Shown here one piece after another: positions 52,072-58,874 of a stretch of 64,000 bases of DNA. The notes under the pieces are model-generated. The model was not told where the DNA came from. It ran no database searches and was given only the letters and a program-made list of their open reading frames with translations. The DNA is taken from assembly GCF_010093235.1 (NCBI RefSeq), contig NZ_PDWP01000022.1, positions 1-64,000 on the forward strand. Reading direction: 5' to 3'. The DNA comes from Pseudoxanthomonas suwonensis. Its GTDB lineage: Bacteria; Pseudomonadota; Gammaproteobacteria; Xanthomonadales; Xanthomonadaceae. Numbering within the stretch: the stretch's first letter is position 1; the number at the start of each line of letters is the position of its first letter. The position numbers and the translations under genes are program-made.

Positions 52072-53343
52072 TCAGCGGTAGGCTTCCGGATGCATCCGGA
52101 AGTGGCGCGCGCGTCGCAGGCAACGCAGCAGGCAGAGCGCAGTCGCCGCATGGGCCGCGGCCAGGGCCAGGCCGGCGGCAAGCGTCGCCAGCGGTCCGAG
52201 AAGCGCAGCCGGCAGCAGCACCGCCGCGACAAGATGCAGGGCCAGGGCGCGGCGCTTGTCTTCCTCCGGCTGCAGGCGGCCCACCGCGGGAATGCGCATG
52301 CCGCGCGGGCAGCGGCCGCGCAGGTCCACCCAGGCGATGAACGCGACGATCTCCAGCAGCATGCCGGTGACCAGCAGCGGTGTGCCGACCCCCAGGCCCA
52401 GCGCTCCGGCAAGCATGGCCCACGCCGGTGCTTCCAGGCCTGGAGCGCCGGCCGCACCCGCGCAGGCCGCCACGGCCGCCAGGCACAGCGCGATGCAGCC
52501 GGCGCACCAGAAGCGCACCAGGACCGGATTGCGCCGGTGCGGCGCCTGCCATTGCAGCCACAGCACTGCGGCGGCGAGGACGCCGGCCTGCAGGGCGAGG
52601 GCCAGCGTGACCACGGCGGCCGGTGCGCCCAGCAACCGCGCCACTGCCGCGGCCAGCGGCAGGGCCACCGCTGCGACGGTCCAGGCACGCTGCGCGCGTG
52701 GCCCCACCTGCGCCGTGCCCTGGAACATCGGCACGGTCACGCCTCCCACTGCCGCCAGCAGGCCAAGCAGCCAGCCGCCGCCGCCAAGCATGGCGTGGGC
52801 GTCCACCACCTGGTCCAGGGGCAGCATGAGGTAGCCGCGCAACAGTGCGGTCGCCACCACGCCCAGCAGCGCCGTCGCCGCCAGTGCCAGCAGCGCCGCG
52901 CCGATGCCCGCCCGCAGCAGCCGCTGCGTTCCCCGGCGCAGCAGCGCCGGCAGGGGCGGGGCGAGCACGGGCAACAGCGATGCCGCGAGCAGGGTCGCCG
53001 CCGCGGGCAGCAGCGCGGGCCAGTGGCAAAGCGCCAGTACGAACAGGGCCAGGCCCAGGTTCAGCGCCGCATGCGCCAGCGGCAGCAGGCGCACGGCGCG
53101 CACCGGCGTGCCCGCGGCCACCGGCAGGAACTGCAGCAGGCTGCCGAGCATGGCGTTGCCAAGCACGCCCAGGGTGAACACATGTACCAGGGCCACCACC
53201 GGCGGCGACCAGCGTCCGCCGTCCAGGAGGTGCGGGTCGGCGGCCATCATCGTGCCGGCAACGATGCCCCATGCAGGCGCGCACAGCAGGAAGCGCAGCG
53301 GCCGCGCCGCCGGCGGCGCGGCCGCGAAGGCCAGGCCGCTCAC
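52072..53343 (-). CDS. Polytopic membrane protein, NnrS-like in outline
   Basis: A 423-residue protein with about twelve helices. Start GTG 53343 overlaps the DUF2249 stop as GTGA; the longer frame to 53457 is unlikely. Segments LVHVFTLGVLGNAMLGSLLQFLPV and DAHAMLGGGGWLLGL place histidines at helix starts, much as in NnrS (next cluster). A distant relation to NnrS or haem-copper subunit I-like proteins is inferred. Function unknown; regulated with denitrification genes. Confidence 0.78.
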   Translation of the reverse strand: MSGLAFAAAPPAARPLRFLLCAPAWGIVAGTMMAADPHLLDGGRWSPPVVALVHVFTLGVLGNAMLGSLLQFLPVAAGTPVRAVRLLPLAHAALNLGLALFVLALCHWPALLPAAATLLAASLLPVLAPPLPALLRRGTQRLLRAGIGAALLALAATALLGVVATALLRGYLMLPLDQVVDAHAMLGGGGWLLGLLAAVGGVTVPMFQGTAQVGPRAQRAWTVAAVALPLAAAVARLLGAPAAVVTLALALQAGVLAAAVLWLQWQAPHRRNPVLVRFWCAGCIALCLAAVAACAGAAGAPGLEAPAWAMLAGALGLGVGTPLLVTGMLLEIVAFIAWVDLRGRCPRGMRIPAVGRLQPEEDKRRALALHLVAAVLLPAALLGPLATLAAGLALAAAHAATALCLLRCLRRARHFRMHPEAYR

Positions 53344-53615
53344 GCCCGTGCCGTTGCCGCGCCCGGAGCGGGCGCAGAGGTGGAGGCAGACCCGGTGCGC
53401 GGCCGCCGCCAGATCGCGATGCGGCAGCCCCCTTCGGGCAGATCCGCAAGCCGCCATGCCGAGCCCTGCGCTTCCAGCATGGGCAGCAGCGGTACCGGAC
53501 GGAACGGCGTCAGCGCCACCAGGACGGCGCGTGCGGGCAGGGCATCCAGCGCTTCGAGGATGTGCTGCAGCGGTTCGGGCGGCGGCAGGTGGCGGAGGTC
53601 GAGCAGAGGGGACAT
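53340..53615 (-). CDS. DUF2249 domain protein
   Basis: A 91-residue protein of the TusA-like DUF2249 family: LLDLRHLPPPEPLQHILEAL, then LVALTPFRPVPLLPMLEAQG. Such proteins recur near nor, nnrS and cbb3 genes. The TusA-type Cys is not present in the first motif. Ala/Thr-rich tail. Upstream is an FNR-type box. Confidence 0.82.
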   Translation of the reverse strand: MSPLLDLRHLPPPEPLQHILEALDALPARAVLVALTPFRPVPLLPMLEAQGSAWRLADLPEGGCRIAIWRRPRTGSASTSAPAPGAATARA

Positions 53616-53673
53616 GGCGATCGGTGGGCGGGTGCGGGCCGCTGCACGTTCGCAGCGCGGCCGCCGCGATGCA

Positions 53674-53687
53674 TTGACGTACATCAG
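53674..53687. promoter_or_regulatory. FNR/DNR-type box of the DUF2249 operon
   Basis: TTGACGTACATCAG, one mismatch from a full palindrome, centred 65.5 bases from the DUF2249 start. A and T occur 24 and 28 bases past it toward the gene (GAACGT). Confidence 0.75.
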
Positions 53688-53721
53688 CCGCGTGCGCGTA
53701 TCACCCCGCCGCCGCGGCGTC

Positions 53722-53735
53722 TTGACCCTGGTCAT
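53722..53735. promoter_or_regulatory. FNR/DNR-type box of the porin gene
   Basis: TTGACCCTGGTCAT centred 64.5 bases before the porin ATG, with A and T at 24 and 28 bases past it (CAGCGT). Confidence 0.75.
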
Positions 53736-53792
53736 GGCTCCCCGGCGCCGACGGGCCCAGCGTGCGCGCAACCCCACACACCGGCTCCCCCG

Positions 53793-55037
53793 ATGCCTGT
53801 CCAATACCGTCCGCGCCACATCGTCCCCCTGCTTGCCCTGGTCATGCTTCCCCTGCCGGCGTTGGCCGCGCAGGACGAAGGCCCCGGAACCTGGCTCGAC
53901 CTGCGCTACCGCCACGAACGCGTGGACCAGTCCGGCTTCGGCGAGGATGCGGTCGCCGACACCTTGCGCCTGCGCGTGGGCGCGCGCAGCGCGCCGTGGC
54001 ACGGCTGGTCGGCGCTGGCCGAGGCCGACGCGGTGCTGGGCCAGGACGATGGTCGCTACAACGACACCCGCAATGGCCGCCGGGCCTATCCCGTGGTCGC
54101 CGATCCGGCCGGCGCGGAGATCAACCAGGCCCTGCTGCGCCACGCCGGCACGCGCACCGTCGCGACCCTGGGGCGGCAGCGGATCAACCTGGACAACCAG
54201 CGCTTCGTCGGCGGCAGCGCCTGGCGGCAGAACGAGCAGACCTACGACGGCGTGCGCCTGCAGCTGGCCGCCACGCCGCGCCTGGCGCTGGATTACGCCT
54301 GGATCGGCGGCGTCAGCACCATCTTCGGGCCGGCCGACAGCAGCGCCTCCACCCGCGCCAACCGTTCCGACAGCGGCGGCGACAGCCACGTGCTGCGCGC
54401 CGCGTTGCAGCTTGCGCCATCGCTGCGCCTGGTCGCCTACCACTACCGGGTGGAACTGGAGGACATGGCGGTCACTGCGGCAGCGCCGCTGGGCACCCTG
54501 GACAGCCGTACCAGCGGCCTGCGCCTGGAGGGAACCCGGGGTCCGTGGAGCTATGCGGCCGAATACGCAGGCCAGCGGGACCTGGCGGGCAACCCGTGGG
54601 GGCTCGACAGTCGCTACGTACTGGCGGAGCTGGGCTATGGCCTCGCGGGCGGCACCGTGCTGAAGGCCGGATACGAGTCGCTGGGCGGCGGCGAAGGCGA
54701 GGGCAACCGCGCCTTCCAGACCCCGCTGGCGACCCGGCATGCCTTCCAGGGCTGGGCCGACGTGTTCCTGACCACGCCGGCGCAGGGCGTGGACGACCGT
54801 TACGTGGGCGCCACGGTGCCGCTGGCCGGCGGCAGCCTGCAGGCCTGGTACCACGACTTCGCCGCCGAGCGCGGCGGCGGCAGCTATGGCCAGGAGCTGG
54901 ATGTTTCCTACGCGCACGCGGTACCGGGCGTGCAGGGCCTGTCCGGCCTGCTCAAGCTGGCCCGCTACCGCAGCGACGACGCGGCTTACAGCGCCGACAC
55001 CGGCAAGCTCTGGCTGCAGCTGCAGTACAGCTACTGA
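53793..55037 (+). CDS. Alginate-export/porin family outer membrane protein
   Basis: A 414-residue outer membrane barrel with signal VMLPLPALAAQD and a start like alginate-export porins (WLDLRYRHERVDQSGF). The segment LGRQRINLDNQRFVGGSAWRQ is diagnostic of that family, and the last strand ends LQYSY. ATG 53793; the frame is open upstream but crosses the promoter. With its FNR-type box it may pass nitrite or other small anions; that is inference. Confidence 0.85.
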   Translation: MPVQYRPRHIVPLLALVMLPLPALAAQDEGPGTWLDLRYRHERVDQSGFGEDAVADTLRLRVGARSAPWHGWSALAEADAVLGQDDGRYNDTRNGRRAYPVVADPAGAEINQALLRHAGTRTVATLGRQRINLDNQRFVGGSAWRQNEQTYDGVRLQLAATPRLALDYAWIGGVSTIFGPADSSASTRANRSDSGGDSHVLRAALQLAPSLRLVAYHYRVELEDMAVTAAAPLGTLDSRTSGLRLEGTRGPWSYAAEYAGQRDLAGNPWGLDSRYVLAELGYGLAGGTVLKAGYESLGGGEGEGNRAFQTPLATRHAFQGWADVFLTTPAQGVDDRYVGATVPLAGGSLQAWYHDFAAERGGGSYGQELDVSYAHAVPGVQGLSGLLKLARYRSDDAAYSADTGKLWLQLQYSY

Positions 55038-55047
55038 GGCGGCGTGG

Positions 55048-55179
55048 CTAGCCGGCGGACGGATCCGCCGGCGGCACGGTTTCCAGGAACAGCGCCACGC
55101 CTGCTGCGTCGCAGGATTCCTGCAGCAGCAGGCTGGCCGCCAGGCACGGATCGGGAAGTTCGGGGCACTCGTGTTCCAT
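55048..55179 (-). CDS. 43-residue Cys-containing small protein
   Basis: A short ORF with three cysteines (MEHECPELPDPCLAAS and QESCDAAG). A strong GCGGAGGAAC site precedes ATG 55179 and the gene follows SirB2 by 11 bases, so it may be the last gene of the nnrS operon. It contains no signal peptide. I know no family; reality depends on conservation. Confidence 0.55.
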   Translation of the reverse strand: MEHECPELPDPCLAASLLLQESCDAAGVALFLETVPPADPSAG

Positions 55180-55190
55180 GGTTCCTCCGC

Positions 55191-55592
55191 TCAGCCGCCA
55201 AGCAGGTAGAGCGCCCCCAGCGGATGGTGGGCGCGGGCGATGCAGTAGGCCTGAAGGAAGCACAGCGCCGCGCCGGCCAGCAGCCCCGCGCGGACGCCGG
55301 GCCCGCGGCGCGGACGGAAGGCCAGGATGCCCAGCACCACGTAGCTGGCGACGAAGCCAAGCTTCACCAGCAGCCAGCCGTTGGCGTACAGCTCGCGCGG
55401 CAGGATGGTCAGCAGCATCAGCGCCGCGGTCAGCAGCACGGTATCGATCGTGTAGCTGAGGTAGCGCGGCAGCGCGTGCCGCGGCCATTGCAGGCCTGCC
55501 AGCAGCGACAGTCCGCGCAGGGCGAAGAAGCTGCCGCTGAGCATCACGGCGCTGATGTGGACGAGCTTGATCTGCGGATAGAACTCGATCAT
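55191..55592 (-). CDS. SirB2 family membrane protein
   Basis: A 133-residue protein with four helices; IKLVHISAVMLSGSFFALRG is typical of SirB2. The family is linked with haem-copper and NnrS-type gene sets but has no set function. It lies 9 bases after nnrS. Confidence 0.88.
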   Translation of the reverse strand: MIEFYPQIKLVHISAVMLSGSFFALRGLSLLAGLQWPRHALPRYLSYTIDTVLLTAALMLLTILPRELYANGWLLVKLGFVASYVVLGILAFRPRRGPGVRAGLLAGAALCFLQAYCIARAHHPLGALYLLGG

Positions 55593-55601
55593 GGGAGTGG
55601 C

Positions 55602-56846
55602 TCAGCCGGGACGACCGTCGCGGCGCGGGGTGAGGTAGACATGGCCGATGCGCGCCACCCAGGGCGACAGCGCCAGCAGCCAGCCGATCGCGGCCAGTGC
55701 CTGCCACAGCCCCGGATCGGGCAGCACGTCGGCGAGGATGCGCAGGGTGGCCACGACCTGGATCGCCGCGAACGCGAACCAGGCGATGCCGTACATCCGC
55801 AGCGGACGCCCGGAATGGCCCTGGGTCACGCGGGTGACCATCGCCACCAGCAGGCTGCCGAAGAAACCGATGAACAGCGCGTGCATCGGCGCGCGTCCCA
55901 GGATGAATTCCCCGGTGACGCCATATACCGCGCTCTGCGCCAGGTACAGGGCGAAGGTGACCGGCAGCCAGGTGGTGCCGATGAACAGCACCGCCAGCAG
56001 GCCGGGCATGCGCGTGCGCGGCCACCAGCGCCACACGGCCAGGGTGGTGAGCGCCAGCAGCGGTGCGTCGGCGATCCACAGCCAGGCGTAGCCATGCACC
56101 AGTTCCAGGCCGAGATGGACCAGCGCCAGCACCCACACCGCCAGCAGCCACCACAGCGGCCGCCACGCGCGGTAGCCGGGCACGGCATTGCCGGCGAAGA
56201 ACGGGAACATGCGATGGGCTACGGTCACGTACAGCGGCAGCAGCAGGCCGAATCCGCCGAGCTTGATGCTGGCGAAGGCCCACTGCGCGGATGCGCCCAG
56301 CACGAAGGCCAGGAACATCGCCAGGCCCAGCCAGCCCAGCACCAGCGCGGCGAAGCAGGACCATGCATGCATGGTGCGTCCGCGCTCGTCGGCCAGCAGC
56401 CGGCCGAGCAGGAACAGGGCCGTGCTCCATCCGGCAAGCGCCATCCACAGGCCAATGGTCAGGCCCGCTTCCAGGCCGGCGGCACCGAGCAGGATGGCCA
56501 GCTGGCCACCCATCAGTCCGGCGCCCACCGGCAGGTAATGCCGGCGCTGCAGCTCCGGCAGGCCCATCCAGCGCGGGAACACGGTCAGCAGGAAGCCGAA
56601 CACGAAGCTGGGCAGGACCAGGTACTGCATCAGGAAGGCGTGCAGCCAGCCGGCGGGAACCGGCAGCTCCGGCATGCTCCATGCGCCCCAGCGCGCCGAT
56701 ACCAGCCACAACGCCCACCACAGCATCGCCAGCAGCACGTTGGCCGCGCCGATGAAGAACATCAGCCGGTGCGGGGCATGCGCGAGCCAGGCCGGCGAGG
56801 GCCGGACGCGACCGGGACGGGGCAGGGGAACGGTCTCGATGTGCAT
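55602..56846 (-). CDS. nnrS: NnrS family protein
   Basis: A 414-residue haem- and copper-linked membrane protein with about twelve helices: HAPHRLMFFIGAANVLLAML at the start, LHAFLMQYLVLPSFVFGFLLTVFPRW (in part) and HALFIGFFGSLLVAMVTRV. NnrS proteins protect against NO stress, including damage to iron-sulfur proteins. It heads nnrS-sirB2-small ORF and is divergent from the second Cys-tail gene. Confidence 0.92.
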   Translation of the reverse strand: MHIETVPLPRPGRVRPSPAWLAHAPHRLMFFIGAANVLLAMLWWALWLVSARWGAWSMPELPVPAGWLHAFLMQYLVLPSFVFGFLLTVFPRWMGLPELQRRHYLPVGAGLMGGQLAILLGAAGLEAGLTIGLWMALAGWSTALFLLGRLLADERGRTMHAWSCFAALVLGWLGLAMFLAFVLGASAQWAFASIKLGGFGLLLPLYVTVAHRMFPFFAGNAVPGYRAWRPLWWLLAVWVLALVHLGLELVHGYAWLWIADAPLLALTTLAVWRWWPRTRMPGLLAVLFIGTTWLPVTFALYLAQSAVYGVTGEFILGRAPMHALFIGFFGSLLVAMVTRVTQGHSGRPLRMYGIAWFAFAAIQVVATLRILADVLPDPGLWQALAAIGWLLALSPWVARIGHVYLTPRRDGRPG

Positions 56847-56880
56847 GGCCGCAGTCTGTCCGCCACCCGTGGGGGGCGCC

Positions 56881-56894
56881 TTGACCCAGGTCAG
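56881..56894. promoter_or_regulatory. FNR/DNR-type box of nnrS
   Basis: TTGACCCAGGTCAG, one mismatch from perfect, centred 41.5 bases from the nnrS start. A and T lie 24 and 28 bases past it (CAGACT). The transcription start would then fall at or near the start codon, so a leaderless message or a later start is possible. Confidence 0.7.
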
Positions 56895-56914
56895 CCCGGA
56901 GCGTTGCGGCGGGT

Positions 56915-56928
56915 TTGACCAGGGTCAA
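56915..56928. promoter_or_regulatory. FNR/DNR-type box of the second Cys-tail gene
   Basis: TTGACCAGGGTCAA centred 66.5 bases before ATG 56988. TAACGT follows at 23-28 bases past the box, a good -10 element. Confidence 0.85.
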
Positions 56929-56987
56929 GGCGGGACGCGCGTGCGCTGCCTAACGTGCCGCCGCATCGACCACGCCACGAGGAACGC

Positions 56988-57242
56988 ATGAGCCATCCAT
57001 CCGACCCTGCCGATACCGGAGCCGGCCTGTCGCGCCTGGCCGCCATCAGCGCGGCCCTGCGCCCGCACGATCCCGGCGCGCAGGTGGCCCTGGACCCGGA
57101 CCACGGCAGCGTCCAGGTCCTCACCGTGCTTGATCCGGAGGAGGTGGACCGCATCCTCGCCGCGGCCGGGATCCCGACTGCCCCCGCGCAGGCCAGGTCC
57201 GGCGGCGGCTGCGGTTGCGGTTGTTCCTGCGGCGGCGGCTGA
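56988..57242 (+). CDS. Small Cys-tailed protein B (possible metallochaperone)
   Basis: An 84-residue protein with a helix-strand-strand-helix core (RLAAISAALR, AQVALDPDHGSVQVLTVL, EEVDRILAAAGI) and a tail GGGCGCGCSCGGG carrying four cysteines. It resembles the protein at 46403-46642 in length, core and Cys tail. ATG 56988 follows ACGAGGAA. A strong FNR-type promoter precedes it. Metal or NO binding by the tail is inference. Confidence 0.8.
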   Translation: MSHPSDPADTGAGLSRLAAISAALRPHDPGAQVALDPDHGSVQVLTVLDPEEVDRILAAAGIPTAPAQARSGGGCGCGCSCGGG

Positions 57243-57440
57243 GCCTGGCGTCGCGGCCTTCCCGGGTGCCGCGCGCCGCGGCGCCCCACCCGGCGCTTGG
57301 GCGGGGTTCATGGGGCCGGGTGGTACCATGGCCGCCGAGCCCCGTGCTCCCACGCGCGTCCCGCGCGGCCATACGGCCCCGATTCGCTCCCTTCCACACT
57401 GAGAGGCCCGCCCGTGCGCGGCCAGCCCGGGGAGCCGCAC

Positions 57441-58103
57441 ATGCCAGGTTACGAAACCCGCCAAGAACACGTCGCCATCGGCGGCCACGACTACCGCCTG
57501 CGCGTGCTGGCCGACCGCCAGCAGTTCTGGGATCCGGACGGGCATGGCGAACGCCTGGGCATCTCCTCGGCGCAGTGGGCGCTGTTCGGGCAGCTGTGGC
57601 CCGCCGGCGAGCTGCTGGCGCGGGCGATGCAGGACTTCGACATCCGTGGCAAGCGCATCCTCGAACTGGGCTGCGGCATCGGCCTGGCCAGCCTGGTCCT
57701 GCAGCGTCGCGGCGCCGACGTGGTGGCCTCGGACATGCATCCGCTGGCCGAGGTGTTCCTGGCCTACAACGCCGCGCTCAACGAACTGCCGGCGCTGCAC
57801 TACCGCCACCTCAACTGGGACGAGCCGCTGCCGGAACTGGGTCGTTTCGACCTGATCATCGCCAGCGACGTGCTGTACGAGAGCGGCCACGCGGCGTTGC
57901 TTGGCGGCGTGGTCGACCGCCACGCGCAGCCGGAGGCGGAGGTGCTGGTGGCCGATCCGGGCCGCGGCAACAGTGCCCACCTCAACCGCCAGATGGGCGG
58001 GCGCGGCTTCGAACTGGAGGAACGGCGCTGCGCGCTGCATCCCGACGAGGCGCCGCCTTTCCGCGGCCGCCTGCTGCATTACACCCGCGGCGGCCACGCG
58101 TGA
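57441..58103 (+). CDS. SAM-dependent methyltransferase, METTL21/Methyltransf_16 type
   Basis: A 220-residue class I methyltransferase. SAM motif I is ILELGCGIGLASLVL, followed by DVVASDMHP, and the post-motif IIASDVLYE resembles the lysine-methyltransferase group that includes METTL20/21. The target could be a protein lysine, not known. ATG 57441 is preferred; the frame opens further up. It overlaps the YkgJ gene. Confidence 0.82.
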   Translation: MPGYETRQEHVAIGGHDYRLRVLADRQQFWDPDGHGERLGISSAQWALFGQLWPAGELLARAMQDFDIRGKRILELGCGIGLASLVLQRRGADVVASDMHPLAEVFLAYNAALNELPALHYRHLNWDEPLPELGRFDLIIASDVLYESGHAALLGGVVDRHAQPEAEVLVADPGRGNSAHLNRQMGGRGFELEERRCALHPDEAPPFRGRLLHYTRGGHA

Positions 58104-58420
58104 GCCGCCACGGCGCCCGGCACGCGCGCTGCGCGGCCGAGTGCAGCCACTGCGATGCGGTGTGCTGCCGGCTGACGGTGGTGCTGGACGAGGGCGACCA
58201 TGTTCCCGAACACCTGACCGAGCTGTTGCCGGGCGGGGCGCGGGTGATGGCGCATGGTGCCGATGGCTGGTGCGTGGCGCTGGATGCGGAGCACCGCAAC
58301 TGCGGCATCTATGACGACCGCCCGGATACCTGCCGGCGCTTCGTGATGAACGGCCCTTACTGCCGCTCGGTGCGCAGCGAGCACGCCGCACGCGAGCCGA
58401 TTCCCCTGCTGCTGCGCTGA
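58100..58420 (+). CDS. YkgJ family cysteine cluster protein
   Basis: A 106-residue protein with the YkgJ/CxxCxxCC zinc/iron-binding pattern: CSHCDAVCCR, then a WCVAL segment, CGIYDDRPDTCRRF and GPYC. It starts GTG 58100 within the methyltransferase stop (GTGA). Function unknown. Confidence 0.85.
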   Translation: MSRHGARHARCAAECSHCDAVCCRLTVVLDEGDHVPEHLTELLPGGARVMAHGADGWCVALDAEHRNCGIYDDRPDTCRRFVMNGPYCRSVRSEHAAREPIPLLLR

Positions 58421-58819
58421 CCCGTTCCATGCTTCCTTCCCCCACCGCGAGGGGTTGGGGCAGGCGGGAAGGGAAGGCTCGCGATGCCGGTTGCGCCTCG
58501 CCCCGGAAAGGCGAAGCTCCAGGAGCAAGGGCTTTGGCCTGCCGTCTCGCGGCTTTGGCGGGCCACCTGTTCCCTGCTTGTGCAAGAGCGCTTTTCAGCA
58601 GCCGGATGGCTGGTCAAAAGCAACCAAAGGACAGCAAAGCCCGACCCGCTCGCCGTGGCCTGGCCAGCCGGTGCCCGCGCTCCTTGCGACGGCGGTCGTG
58701 GACCATGACCCACCCGGACATATGGGTCTCTACGGCCGACCGTTGCTGCGATGCCCGCCGAACTGCAACGGGCGGCGAGAAGCACAGGCCACGGCAACCG
58801 CCACAACCCCGGGCCTGAC
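58421..58819. other. Intergenic region with no supported gene
   Basis: About 400 bp between YkgJ and the norB terminator. Short open frames exist but have no ribosome sites or familiar domains. The stretch near 58610-58650 (CAAAAGCAACCAAAGGACAG) resembles a repeated xanthomonad intergenic sequence as I remember it; a genome search would settle that. Confidence 0.5.
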
Positions 58820-58821
58820 GC

Positions 58822-58852
58822 AAAAAAAGACGGGCCGCGAATGCGGCCCGTC
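58822..58852 (-). terminator. norB terminator
   Basis: On the minus strand GACGGGCCGC and GCGGCCCGTC form a 10 bp stem with a four-base loop followed by seven Ts, 22 bases past the norB stop. Confidence 0.9.
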
Positions 58853-58874
58853 CTGTGTCCAGCTTCCTGGCGGA

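Noticed and set aside
53344-53457. Longer N-terminus of the 423-residue membrane protein
   Set aside because: The added residues are Arg/His/Ala-rich and would overlap DUF2249 by over 100 bases; GTG 53343 gives the GTGA coupling seen elsewhere.
58429-58818. Small genes between YkgJ and norB
   Set aside because: Several overlapping short frames, none with a ribosome site, domain or plausible composition.
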